From: Vigna angularis
Taxonomy: Eukaryota; Streptophyta; Magnoliopsida; Fabales; Fabaceae
DNA: 64,000 nt
Direction: 5' to 3'
Assembly: GCF_016808095.1 (NCBI RefSeq)
Contig: NC_068971.1
Coordinates: 20,758,501-20,822,500, forward strand
Shown here: positions 1 to 11,130 of the stretch, one piece after another
Position numbering within the stretch: position 1 is the stretch's first letter
Layout: each line of letters opens with the position of its first letter
Notes under the pieces: model-generated
What the model was told of the DNA's origin: nothing
What the model saw: only the letters and a program-made list of their open reading frames with translations
Databases searched by the model: none
Made by a program: the position numbers and the translations under genes

Positions 1-272
1 ATGCTTATAAAGATGAACATGAAATTAACATAGTAAACTTATGCTATTATTTTATTCTTTTTATATGATTTTAAAAATATCAAATTAGAGAATATTCATC
101 AGGAATGAAAAATTTATGTTGGTAGCTTCTTTTCATTTTGACGTTAGTTCTATTTAGATGCAACTTTAATATTCGAAGTGAAAAGAAGCCACAAACATTA
201 TTTTTTCCATAACATGGATTTTTCCCTCTTTTTATGCACGACTAGTTTCTCATTGGTTATGGTCATTAACAG

Positions 273-1150
273 GCTTTGGATCTTGATAGAGGTTCCCATC
301 CTAAGGGCCAAATGGTAGAGGAAATATGGCAAGAGCTTGCAAAAGCAAAATACCTAGAGTGGGAACATTCATATGTTAAGCGATCATGGGAACTACAGAG
401 CTTGAAGTATGTTAATTTTCTAGTGATTATTGGACCTACATAACTATGACTCATTCCTTAATACTTGTTTTTCTATGTACTGTAACTTATTTGTTGGTTA
501 GAGAATGATAATTTATCATGTTGAGCTATTGTCATAAATGTTGTTTATCTCAGAGAAGCTTGTGAGGATGCTCTAAAGGAAAAACATTTTCTCGAAGTCC
601 CCCACACGGAAGGATCTGTAGAAGATGATACTACCCATTTAGAACAGTTAGAGGCTTTAGGAAGAGTGTTTGATAAAGTTGCAGAACAAGACATGCCTAC
701 TGAGGTACACACAACTCAACTCTGATCTTTTGTTTTATCTTCTTTGTAACTTAATAGGTCCTTTTCAAATGTCTATATGATTTATCCTGGGAATACATTT
801 GTCAATTATTTTAGGTGCCAGATTATCTGTGCTGTAGAATCTCACTTGATATTTTCTGTGATCCTGTGATTACCCCAAGTGGACTTACATACGAGAAGAC
901 AGTGATTATTGACCATCTTGAGAAGGTAAATTGATTTGTATGTGAGATCCTTGAGACTAAATTTTTTGTTATTCATGGTATTAAATCCTCTTAATTTGTC
1001 TAAAATTAGGTGGGTAAGTTTGATCCAGTGACTCGAGAACCTCTTGATCCATCACAGCTAATACCAAACCTAGCAATAAAGCAAGCAGTTGAGGCATTCT
1101 TGGATAAACATGGGTGGGCATACAAAGATATATTAACCAAAAGCTTTTAA
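273..1150 (+). CDS. CHIP: CHIP-type E3 ubiquitin ligase, 3' part (U-box)
   Basis: This is the C-terminal ~179 residues of a CHIP homologue (carboxyl terminus of Hsc70-interacting protein), a cytosolic co-chaperone that ubiquitinates Hsp70/Hsp90 clients. Four exons join in frame with GT-AG borders: 273-406, 554-704, 815-925 and 1010-1150 (stop TAA). Exons 1-2 encode the charged helical linker ([12 protein letters not shown], then [15 protein letters not shown]). Exons 3-4 encode the U-box, visible as [19 protein letters not shown], then PSGLTYEKT and [19 protein letters not shown]. The N-terminal TPR repeats that bind Hsp70 must lie left of the window, since family members are about 275-280 residues. 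Bases 1-272 read as intron. No frameshift or stop is seen, so the gene is probably functional. The identification is strong; the missing start is the only gap. Confidence 0.9.
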
Positions 1151-1648
1151 TAGTTTGTTTTGGGTTTGTTGTTCTTCTCCTTCACTTCTTTATATAGAAT
1201 AGTAGCCAATGTAAGTGGGTCTTTATCTCCTGTGGGACACTAATGCTATCTTTGGATGTTGATAAAGAAATTGCGTTGGTGGAAATTGAGTATAATGAAA
1301 AGAGTTATGGTAGAAAGTGTATGTGTTTGGACGAGTTGAAAGCAAAGAAAAATGAGTCTATTTTTTATTAATAGTTTTTAATTTTATTCATTATTTTTAT
1401 TAATATGTGTAGAAATAATACTTTACATGTTTATATTTTTAATAGCATGAGATGTGCAAAGGAAATAATGTAGATTACATGTATTTGTAAAAGTTAAACA
1501 AGTTTAATTGTATGAGATGTCACTTGTTACTAGATCTTAGATATGATTGATAAAACTTTTTTGGTTTTAATTTTTTTTTAATATTTTTATCTTTAGACAA
1601 TATGTGAATGTATTATTTCTATCATCTTTGTACAATTTATGTGAATTT
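1151..1648. other. 3' flank of CHIP, no gene seen
   Basis: AT-rich sequence holding the CHIP 3' UTR and intergenic DNA. No open frame with protein-like content was seen. It ends at the AATTT target site of the adjoining solo LTR. Confidence 0.5.
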
Positions 1649-4304
1649 TGTGAGGTCTCGAAAATTTAAACCACTGCCATCTGTCAAATCACGTAATTAT
1701 TACTCTCAAATTCTGTCCAGAAATTTTATTAAGAAACGAACCCACACCTCTCGTTCTTGATGCCATTTAATGCACCTTCGTCACACGTGCAGTGCCATTA
1801 AAACGCACTCACACTCATTCTGCATGCAACTGCCAAGTGTCACTTTGGAACGTTCGAAAACGTTAGTGGAATCCAAGTGGCACCAGGCGAATGGACGTTC
1901 GTCCTACGTGGGAAGAGAAATTACTTTTCTGGAAAACCCTCTCCCATTTCTCTGCATGCATCATCTTCTTCCCTGAACTTTTGCTCCCAACTTCTCTGCC
2001 TTCTCTCTAGAACCTCCATCTTCTCTCTACCATAACTTACCTTCTTCTTCTCCGACCCAATTTCAGAAACCGTAGAAGCAATCCAGACGCCGTAAGCTTT
2101 CCATCAAACCGAACAAGTTCCAGTTTTGAATTCTGGTACGTTCGTCCCTTAGCTGTTCATTATTAGGGTTCATGCAAAAACCAAATATGGTTACATGCAT
2201 TCTCTGTCTCTGAATCAAATTTTGATTTTTGGGTTTGATTTTAGTTCCAAGAGTTGAGTAGTCTGAGGATAGAAGTGATAGTTGGGCGAACACGGATTTT
2301 CACGTTAGGACGTTCGTTCACTACTGATCCAGGTAAGGGAAGCTTTAGTAATTTAATTGATACTGTATAATGTGTGTGAAAGCATGAAGTGTACTGGATG
2401 TATGAAATGCATGATGTTTAACTGTAATTGAATGAACCCTGTTGTACTGGTTGTGTATGAGTGATATTGTATGAACTGTATGTTGAGACTGAAACGTATG
2501 AATTGGAAAATGGATGATTTCTGTAAGTTATGTATGATAATATGAATTCTGTAATGTATGAGATTTATGGTGGGGATAAATTATAAGATATGAATCGTAT
2601 GAAAAATGTGAAGTTATTGTAGATGAAAAATCTGGAAAATATAATAGTCCTTACTTTGATAATGCACGCTCGTCATCGAACGGTCTTCTACCGTTCGGCT
2701 ATTCCTGAAAATGATTTAGAATAAGAGTTCTTTCATTTGGAAAGGATTCGGCTTAAGAACGAGCGTCCTCTTGTGAAAGTCTAGGTTTGAGCGTTCGGCT
2801 CATCCTAGTGGTGTCCAACGATTTTAAATAATTGAACTCAGATTTGTAACGCTCGGTCTTATATCGAGCGTTCGTTCTAATTAGTGTTCGGTCATCTACT
2901 GAGCGTTCGTCCAAATAGGCTCTCGGTCTTGTATCGAGCGTTCGTCCTGAGTGGCGCTCGGTCTCAGACCGAACGCTCGTCTTTTCCGTAAATTGCAACG
3001 CGCGATAATAGCGTTCGTCCTGAATTTAAATAGCGTTCGTCCTGAATGGAAATAGCGTTCGCCCATAAAGTTAATTAGCGCTCGTTCAAACAGTAAATTT
3101 ATATCCGCTACCGCGTTCGGTCATTGACTGGCGGGTAGTACCTTTTATAAATTCGTATCCGTTTTTAATATCTAAAAGTCTTATGATGTCTTTATTCAAT
3201 TAGATTTAATCTAATGTCCTTGAAATTTAAGTTATTCTAAGTATCAGTTGAATCGTTCTAGAATCAGTCATTTAACTGATGCAAGTGGTCATGACGTCCG
3301 TCATTGGAAGGACGTTCGTTTTCTTTCTGTCAGAAACGAGTGTCTCTCTCTGTACCACATTAACGTTCGTCCTCATTATGAAGGGGGCTGAACGTTCGTC
3401 TTTTTATGAAAGTGGAACTAAGAATGAAAATGTGATTTAAAGGGAATTATAAAAGGTGCGAATCATGTATGAGATGAAACTGTGATTTTGGAATTTTAAC
3501 GAGCGTTCCAAGGAGGAACATCTCTCTGATTTGAATGTGATGAGTTGTATAGTATGACCATGGAAAAATTGCTGATGGTTGTTCATCCTGATATTCCGTG
3601 AGTGCTCGTCCTCAAGTAGAGGGGAGTAGGTCATGTGTGGGAATGGCAGGAGGTCCTAGTCCTATTGAGTACTTTGGACTGATAGGGCTAACCTCGGGTG
3701 GCAGCTGATGAGTGTTTCCAGTTACCACACCACCCGAGTGCAAGAACGCCTGTAGTTACATGGATTCATACAGTCCGGACGGTCGGTCTTATGAGAGTTT
3801 GGATGATTTATTTTATGCTTTGATGTATTGTTAATTGTCGGGTATGTTAATCGCATATGTTAAATTGTTATATGGGTTGTATGGATTAAATTACTTAAGC
3901 TTACCCTGTGTCTCTTTCTTATGTTGTCGTTCGTCCTTGAACGTTCGTCTTGTCTATGCAATGATCATCCGTGTGGATGTGAGCAGACGGAGAGGCGTTG
4001 CTTGAAGAAGCGCTGGAAGAAGAAAATTTGGAGGACGCCAATCTGGTTGAAGTAGAGGTTAAAGCCGAGCCCTAGAGCGCTCGTTAGTTGTAGTTTTTAT
4101 GTTCTGCTAGATTTTGGACGTTCGGTTAAAGTTTGTAAAACCGTTCGTCATTAAATTTTGAAATACTGCTGCATGGTATTTTACCCCTGTACGTAAGAAC
4201 GTTCGGCTTTGTAATTTTTCGTGATTAGTGTAAGACTGCATGTTTTAACTGTTAATTGTTATTATCTCTAATCTATGGAAATTACTATATTTTGGGATGT
4301 TACA
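1649..4304. mobile_element. Solo LTR, 2.66 kb, TSD AATTT
   Basis: The segment starts TGTGAGGTCTC, ends GGGATGTTACA, and is flanked by a perfect 5-bp duplication AATTT (1644-1648 and 4305-4309), the mark of an LTR-retrotransposon integration. No PBS, polypurine tract, gag or pol lies inside or beside it, so it is a solo LTR left by LTR-LTR recombination. A diverged relative lies at about 37480-39862 and shares the same 3' terminus and a block near 3632-3740. At 2.66 kb it is long for an LTR, as in some Ty3 families. The family was not identified. The short open frames inside it are not genes. Confidence 0.85.
2660..3150. repeat. GTTCG-rich short repeat cluster inside the solo LTR
   Basis: About 20 copies of a decamer-like motif (GCGTTCGTCC, GCTCGGTC and their complements) are separated by short AT-rich spacers. 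Several form small inverted repeats, for example CGGTC and GAGCG around short AT loops. This is CpG-dense DNA in an AT-rich surround. The related LTR at 37480-39862 has a comparable cluster. Confidence 0.7.
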
Positions 4305-5671
4305 AATTTACTTCTATCAATATTGTAACGGTAAAAAACTGTCATAAAATATTAAATTTAAGTATAATGAAGGACTAAATGACATGTAATGGTAAAGAAC
4401 TGTCGTTAAATGTTAAGTTTAAGTATGATGAAGCACTAAAACAAACTTTTGTTTCAAAAAATAATTTTTAAAAGAAGTATTTTTATAAGTGATAAGAAGA
4501 AAGAATTTAAAAAAAGAAAAAAGAAAAGAAAATGAAGAAGATATGACAACGAGATCAGGATTATCTCTTCATTAATCCACGTAATCATGACTTGGAAGAA
4601 AAAAATGAAAATAGATTAAACTTGGTCTATAAATTGATGAAGTAGAAGAAAAGTTAAAAGAGAATGTAAACTATATGGGTAGGAGTGGTTACCAGGTTGG
4701 GTACGATACGAGGAGTAATGCTGTCTGCTACTCGTCTCTTGATAAAACTATTTAAAAATAAATCTTCAAAATATAATTTTAGATAAAAATTCTTTTTTAA
4801 GTATAATTCAAATCAAATTAATCACTAAAATATAAATGCAATTAAATTTGTTCTTTTTAAAAAGTAAATTTAAATGCGTTGCTTCAATATATAAATTTTT
4901 AAAAATTAATATTTTATAAAATGGTTAAGTATGTTTATACTCCTGAATTTTAATGCAAAATTGGTTTTTATTTGAAACTTTGATACATTTTGGTTTTTAA
5001 ACTTTAAAAGTGAATAAATTAGCATTATCAAAATGGGTTAGAATCCGTTGGTCAATTTGATCCACTAAGGGTTTCAGTCGAGTTAGGTTTGAAAAAATGA
5101 AATTTTTTATATGGATAATTTTCAACTCGGCTTAATTAGAATCCGGCACACCCGGATTGAACCCGTGATGAGCAGGGTTGGCTCATCAGCCCACCTAATT
5201 TAGTTTAATTATTTATTATTTTGTGTTTCATTATTATTAATTAACTTTTTTTATTGTATTGTAAATGGGAATAAAGAAAAAGACAAGAGAACAAAATATT
5301 ATAAATTTATTCATTCAAGCTCTAATCTTATAAATAGATAAGTGACAGAAAAATTATTAATATTATAAATTTATTTATTCGTTTCTTGATTTTTCTTTTG
5401 GATTACATTTGAGTTTTTATGTTATTGTTTTTATTTTGAATTATTTTTAGAGTTTAACATCATTTTAGAGTGAAATTATTTAAATTTAAATTACAAACAA
5501 ATTGTAATTTATTTTGGAATTAAAAAAAAACTTGTAATTAAGTGAATAAGTGAATCAACTCGTTTAACCCACTAATCTGTGGTAGACTGGGCCGAGTTCG
5601 AATTTTTCAGCTCGCTATGATGGGCTGGACTAGGTTGGGTCGGGTGGCTCGTTTGGACAGCACTCAAATGA

Positions 5672-6570
5672 GGGTGTTGCTCCCTCCACCACCACCCTAT
5701 ACTTCCTCCACCACCCCACATTATTTTAAATACAATTATATCCTTAAGTTAAAAAGATTTTTACTTTTACCCTATTTTAAATAATTTGAAACCCTAATTT
5801 TACTTTCCCAGCACCCACCCACGGAACTCTCTTACCCTTTCCCCATTTTCGTTTCACCTCCCCACCTCCCGCACTTCCATTCCTTTTTCTTTCCAGTTTT
5901 TTTTTGTTTGAAAGCTTCCATTGCCACCATGGTGTGAAGGAGCGTTGTCGTCGTGGTGTGAGGAACATCGAGGAACGTCTAGAGCATCAACCAGTGTGAG
6001 GAAGTATACATCAACGGAGATGTAACCTAATAAAACAAACTCTAAAATAAAAAACGTAACCTTTAAACAGTGACATCTTCAACGGATGTCAACATCCGTT
6101 TAAGGTAAAACGGATGTCGACATCCGTTTTTCCTTAAACGGATGTTGACATCCGTTGAAGGATGTTGACATCCGTTGAAGGATGTTGACATCCGTTGAAG
6201 GATGTCACCTCCGTTTAAAGGTTACATTTTTTATTTTAGGGTTTTATTTCAAGGTTTATTCGAATACGAGGAAGCACTCCACGCATTGCACCACTCCACG
6301 CACTGCACCACGAGAGGGAGACTACTTGATAATTCTTTCCACCACCACCAACCTTTGCAACTTGTAGTATCTCACAACGACGAAAGAAAGAGAGGAAGAA
6401 CTATAATGTTAAAATGAAATAAAAGTATTTTACTCATGTATGGGACTAGAATAGGTTGTGAATGGGTAAAATTAAAAAATAATAACCCTAAAAATAAAAT
6501 TTTACTGAGGGAAAAAATAGTAAAGGGGAGGTGGAGGGAGAAAGGTGTGGTGGTGGAGGGAGCAACACCC
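5672..6570. mobile_element. Nonautonomous Mutator-like element, 899 bp, TSD CTCAAATGA
   Basis: The termini are inverted: GGGTGTTGCTCCCTCCACC at the left and GGTGGAGGGAGCAACACCC at the right. A perfect 9-bp duplication CTCAAATGA (5663-5671 and 6571-6579) flanks them. Nine-bp target duplications with long GC-containing inverted termini are characteristic of Mutator-like elements. No transposase is encoded. The interior has an array of CATCCGTT/AACGGATG motifs. It is a shorter relative of the element at 7615-10232. Confidence 0.88.
6081..6215. repeat. Palindromic CATCCGTT array in the 899-bp MULE
   Basis: AACGGATG and CATCCGTT motifs are repeated with short spacers. The core at 6107-6130 is a perfect 24-bp palindrome centred on GTCGAC. 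To its right a 20-bp unit (GATGTTGACATCCGTTGAAG) is repeated about three times. A cruciform or hairpin transcript is possible. Confidence 0.85.
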
Positions 6571-8017
6571 CTCAAATGAATATAGTCATTTTTAATCCAA
6601 TTACATTAATTTTTTTTACGATAGGAGGAGTAATATTGTCTGCTACTCGTCTCTTGATAAAACTATTTAAAAATAAATCTTTAAAATATAATTTTAGATA
6701 AAAAAAATTAAGTATAATTCAAATCAAATTAATCACTAAAATATAAATGCAATTAAATTTGTTCTTTTTAAAAAGTAAATTTAAATGCGTTGCTTCAATA
6801 TATAAATTTTTTATATAAGAGTTAAGTATGTTTATAATCCTGAATTTTAATGCAAAATTGGTTTTTATTTGAAACTTTGATACATTTTGGTTTTTAATCT
6901 TTAAAAGTGAATAAATTAGCATTATCAAAATGGGTTAGAACTCGTTGGTCAACCTGACTCACTAAGGGTTTCAATCGAGTTGGGTTTGAAAAAAATGAAA
7001 TTTTTTTATAGGAATAATATTTAACCCGACTTAATTAGAACCCGGCACACCCGGATTGAACCCGTGGTGAGCAGGATTGACTCACCAACCCACCTAGTTT
7101 AGTTTAATTATTTATTATTTTGTGTTTCATTATTATTAGTTAACTTTTTTTATTGTATTGTAAATGAGAATAAAGAAAAAGACGTTTCAAGATAACAAAA
7201 TATTATAAATTTATCAATTCAAGATTCTAATCTTATAAATAGATAAGTGACACAAAAATTATTAATATTATAAATTTATTTATTCGTTTCTTGAGTTTGC
7301 TTTTGGATTACATTTGAGTTTTATGTTAATTTTTTTATTTTGAATTGTTTTTGGAGTTTAACATCATTTTAGAGTGAAATTATTTAAATTTGAATTACAA
7401 ACAAATTGTAATTTTTTTTTGAATTAAAAAGAACTTGTAATTAAGTGAATAAGTGAATCAACTCGTTTAACCCACCAATCTGTGGTAGACTAGGCCGAGT
7501 TCGAATTTTTCAGCTTGCTATCGGGTTAGGTTGGCTCACGAAGTGACCAACCCATGATGGGCTGGGCTAGGTTGGGTCGGGTGGCCCGTTTTGACAGTAC
7601 TCAAATGAATATAGGGGTGTTGCTCCCTCCACCACCACCCCTTCCACCTCCCTCTTTCTCTTCTACCCCTCACTCCATCTCTTTATTCCTATTTTATCCT
7701 TCAGTAAAACTTTATTTTTAGGATTAAAATTTTATAATTTTTAACCACTCCAATCCTCTGAGCGCATGCAGCGATACACAACCTATTCATTTTGGGAATT
7801 CTTTCTCCTCTCTTTCTTTCATTGTTGTGGTGTGAGAGTGTGGTGAGTGAGAGGTTGCATGTGGTTGAAGGAATTGCTGTAGCAGTGGCAAAATTCAGTC
7901 TCGAGATTGCTTGAAGGTGGTGGTGGACTCCATCAACGCTTTGGAAAACTTACTGAAAGCACTGTGAAAAAGCGGCAAGGTATGAACCCTAAATTAACGT
8001 GGAAACCATTAAACGAA

Positions 8018-8130
8018 TATGAGCATCCGTCAACGGACGTGAACATCCGTTTAAGGGGAAATGGATGTCGACATCCGTTTCACCTTAAACGGATGTTGAC
8101 ATCCGTTAATAGATGCTCATATCCATTTAA
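8018..8130. repeat. CATCCGTT array in the 2.6-kb MULE
   Basis: This is the homologue of the array in the smaller MULE: alternating CATCCGTT and AACGGATG motifs around a central GGATGTCGACATCC palindrome. It is less perfect than the first copy. Its conservation in both elements shows it is part of the family, not a random repeat. Confidence 0.75.
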
Positions 8131-8200
8131 TACGTTAATTTAAGATTTTTAAGATTTTGTTTTTATTAGTTTATTCTATTATGTTAATTTTGAGCTTATC

Positions 8201-8332
8201 ATGGCAAACCCAGGACCAATTGTGATAAAGAAACTCCGTGCATCTAAGTTAACGGATGTCATTGGAGAAAATAACATATTTCCAACAGTGGCTGATGTTG
8301 TTTCAAGTGCAAATGGTGAAGGAGTATTATGA
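8201..8332 (+). pseudogene. Short exon-like ORF inside the MULE, unidentified
   Basis: A 43-codon frame begins ATG GCA AAC CCA (MANPGPIVIKKLRASKLTDV...) and ends at TGA 8330-8332. Its composition is more protein-like than the surrounding AT-rich DNA. I do not recognise the family. It may be a second captured exon, since the element also carries a DnaJ fragment. It could also be a chance ORF. Confidence 0.3.
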
Positions 8333-9171
8333 AGAAATTAAATAACTATAGCTTCAATTCAACCGTTGAAATCCAAATGGTAGGAATTAATTCAAAGTGC
8401 TCATTAGAAAGTTTCTGAGCAGGGAGTATGCAGATGTGTCTTCCATAGCTCTGCTTGGTTATCTTCTATTATTTCATGTTTTATATGCTGATGTATGAAA
8501 GGAAAAGGAAATATAAAATGTGTTATGTGTTTATATCTTAATTTATGGGAATATTAATATATTCGTAATGATATACATGCGCTCAATAGTTGCAGAAGAA
8601 GAGAGAAAATTGACTTCATGATTTGATGGATAAAGTTGATTATATATGCTTGATTTCTATATGGATGGAATGTCGCAAATAAAAATGTTTCAGGGAGTTT
8701 GCTATACCTGATCGATGACCAACACACACCACAAGATTAAGAACAATATCTTATATATATTTGTATGGTATGATTGGGATCCATTTTTCTGATGTGAAGC
8801 ATCTCATATCTCATTTGATAATTTGATTTAGATGGTGCAAATTTTTGGGCAACTCTGATCAATAAAATTAATTCTTTTGAATTATACTTTTTCAAATCTA
8901 ATCCAAACCCACTTGTGAATATACTCCTGTACACCTTCTGACTGCATGTGTGAATTTCACCCATCCTAAATACAAAACTAGTAATTTATTCAAAATTTTC
9001 ACAAATATAATAACATTAAGTGTTATTCTTACATAAAAAAGTTCTACTTATTTACATAATGTCACCGTATAATTATTCTATTTTTAATTTTTCTGAGTCT
9101 ATAATAAGTTGTACGTTGTGGAAGCTTAGTTTTACACTGGTGTGAATAGCTTTGAATATTTATTAGTGAAC

Positions 9172-9182
9172 GATATATATAT

Positions 9183-9239
<57 letters not shown>

Positions 9240-9243
9240 TATA
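9172..9243. repeat. AT/AAAT microsatellite
   Basis: A (TA)n run with interspersed AAAT units inside the 2.6-kb MULE. Confidence 0.9.
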
Positions 9244-9473
9244 GTTTACCCTAAACTTTTCTTCACAAAAAATAATACGAGGAAGTAGCGAGAAAAATGG
9301 AATTACTACAGAGAAATTATTATACATACATCAACCACTGTAGTTGAACTAATCCTGCGTAGTTTTTAGTATTGAAAAACTGAACTACATATTACATATA
9401 TTCATCGAAATAAAAACACAAGTTAGTCCAAAACTATCTGAGTTTTTGAAGTGGTTCATTGAGATGTTTGATT

Positions 9474-9865
9474 TCAATTCATGTTTCGTGCTCTGACTCT
9501 AGAGCCCCAGGATCCGTCCCTTTGTGCCATACGCGTGTAAGACCTTCTCTTCAACTCAACCACCCGCTCCTGCCACCTACATCTCCAACTCTCATTACCC
9601 ACACTTTTCTTGCTTCTCAAACCCAACTCATAATCATAATCCGCTCGAAGCTGTGGGTTGGACAAGGTGGTGTAGGCGGCGTTGAGCTGCACAAACATCC
9701 TCGTCAACTCTTCTTTCTTGGAACCGTCATGGCACACGTTGGGGTGGTACTGAAGAGCCATTGATCTGTACGCTTTCTTTATGTCATCTGTGGTTGCACT
9801 CATGGGACTCAAACTCAGTACCTTGTACAAGTTCTCCTTCACACATGCCTGTTGTTTCGTGGCTC
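9474..9865 (-). pseudogene. Captured DnaJ/J-domain gene fragment (chloroplast DnaJ-20-like)
   Basis: Read on the minus strand, the frame runs from about 9865 (ATKQQACVKENLYKVLSLSP) to a stop at 9474. It gives a J-domain (KKAYRSMALQYHPNVCHD, then LNAAYTTLSNPQLRADYDYE) and a basic tail (VVELKRRSYTRMAQRDGSWG) as in small plastid DnaJ-20-type proteins. The conserved HPD tripeptide, needed to stimulate Hsp70 ATPase, reads HPN here. A CAG just upstream looks like the acceptor of the parental intron, so only the last exon appears to be captured. There is no transit peptide exon. It lies wholly within the MULE. It is very probably a transduplicated nonfunctional copy. Family recognition is firm; the exact parent is not. 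Confidence 0.82.
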
Positions 9866-10409
9866 TGCATGAAACGAAAAACTAATAATAGATATGAGCA
9901 TCACACCACCGCACCGCACCACCACGGAGAGAGAGCACCACACCACCACACAGAGAGAGCACCACACCACCACGGAGAGCAAAGGTAGAGTTTGGATGAG
10001 ATGTCTGAGCGAGAGAAAAGAGTGTGACGGAGGTGAGAAGAAGAGGCGGATCTCAAGAGAGAGAGTAAGAGAAAGCTTAGGGGGTAGGGCTATGAGCGAG
10101 AGAGTAAAAGTGATGTATGTAGGATTTGGTAATTAAAAGTAAAAAAGTTAAAATTTAAAAGGACAATTTTGTCATTACGAAATTTGTGGGGAGGTGGAGG
10201 GAGAAGTGGTGGTGGTGGAGGGAGTAACACCCTGAATATAGTCATTTTAATCCAATTGCATTAATTTTTTTTTTACGTGTCAAATGCATTTCCTAACCGA
10301 TATTGAAACGGAAACATATTAAACCGTGTAAACAACTCATATACTAGCATGAAACGTGTTTGACACATTAATAAAATTTATCTTAATTGGATTAAAAGAA
10401 TTATATCCA

Positions 10410-10507
10410 TTCATTTTTAAATATTGAGGACCAAAATATATTAAAGTTTCAAACAAGACGAATTCCAATTTTACATCAAAGTTCAAGAACTAAAAACATA
10501 TTTAACC
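10410..10507. repeat. Inverted copy of a terminal sequence in the host repeat
   Basis: The complement of this block (GGTTAAATATGTTTTTAG..., then a TGTAAAATTGG stretch) matches the forward block starting near 4923 (GGTTAAGTATGTTTATAC) and its duplicate near 6830. These could be the inverted ends of an older nonautonomous DNA transposon into which the region was built. Confidence 0.5.
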
Positions 10508-10687
10508 TATTATAAAATGACTTCAATTTCATAGGTGTAAATATAAAACGTAGAAATATATAAAGTAAAATTTTAAACAATTATTCCATGATTAATATTT
10601 CTTTTATTAATAATTTTATTTTGATAATTTAAATTTTTAAAAAAATACTCAAATAAAATTCACTAATAATTATTAGTTGGTAACACG

Positions 10688-11130
10688 TAGGGATGACAAC
10701 GAGTCGGGTCGGGCACTGATGGTGCCTACCCGCAACCCAACCTGAAAAAAAGAATCCACCCGCTATCCACATTGACTACCCGCACGAATACCCGTTTCAA
10801 AAATACTCGCGGATATTTTAAAACCCACAGATACCCGTAAATATATAAAATATAATATAAATTAAAATTTAATATCAATTAAATTTAACATATAATAAAT
10901 ATCATCGAGTACCAACTATCGGTCACGAATTTTATCCGCGGACGCTGATTTTTTAGCCATGCTAATAAAATGTATCTGAGTCAGATACTATAATACTTGT
11001 ACTTGCCTCCATCAACAAACGAGTTATAAAATACATGTAGCCATTACCCTTGATAATTCATTAAGGATATCCATGAGCCACAAATTTTACATGCATATAT
11101 CCATTGGTATAAAAAGTTTTGTCATCTCTA
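10688..11130. mobile_element. hAT-like MITE remnant (putative)
   Basis: Ends are inverted: TAGGGATGACAA at 10688 and TTGTCATCTCTA at 11119-11130 (one mismatch). The interior has repeated CCCGC/GCGGG and ACCCGTAAATA motifs common in plant MITEs with this terminus. No clean 8-bp target duplication was found, so the superfamily is a guess. Confidence 0.45.

Larger units (their letters stand above)
4702..6616. repeat. Tandem host repeat, unit 1 (split by a MULE)
   Basis: After removing the MULE and one target-site copy this unit is about 1 kb. It begins at an ACGATACGAGGAGTAAT motif and is followed head-to-tail by unit 2. The two units align almost throughout, sharing blocks such as CTGCTACTCGTCTCTTG and GGCACACCCGGATTGAACCC. 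No coding content was seen. Parts resemble terminal sequence of a nonautonomous DNA element (see the inverted copy near 10410-10507). Confidence 0.75.
7615..10232. mobile_element. Pack-MULE-like element, 2.6 kb, TSD TGAATATAG
   Basis: The left terminus GGGTGTTGCTCCCTCCACC and right terminus GGTGGAGGGAGTAACACCC are inverted copies, flanked by a perfect 9-bp duplication TGAATATAG (7606-7614 and 10233-10241). Its subterminal sequence matches the 899-bp MULE. No transposase was recognised. Inside are a CATCCGTT array (8018-8130), a short exon-like ORF (8201-8332), an AT-rich tract (9172-9243) and a captured piece of a DnaJ gene (9474-9865, - strand). Carrying host gene fragments without a transposase fits a Pack-MULE. 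Confidence 0.87.
6617..10277. repeat. Tandem host repeat, unit 2 (split by a larger MULE)
   Basis: This is the second copy of the ~1-kb repeat, starting ACGATAGGAGGAGTAAT. It is interrupted at 7614 by a 2.6-kb MULE and resumes at 10242 up to the same T-rich ...TTTACG end as unit 1. Differences between units are scattered substitutions and small indels, so the duplication is not recent. Confidence 0.75.
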
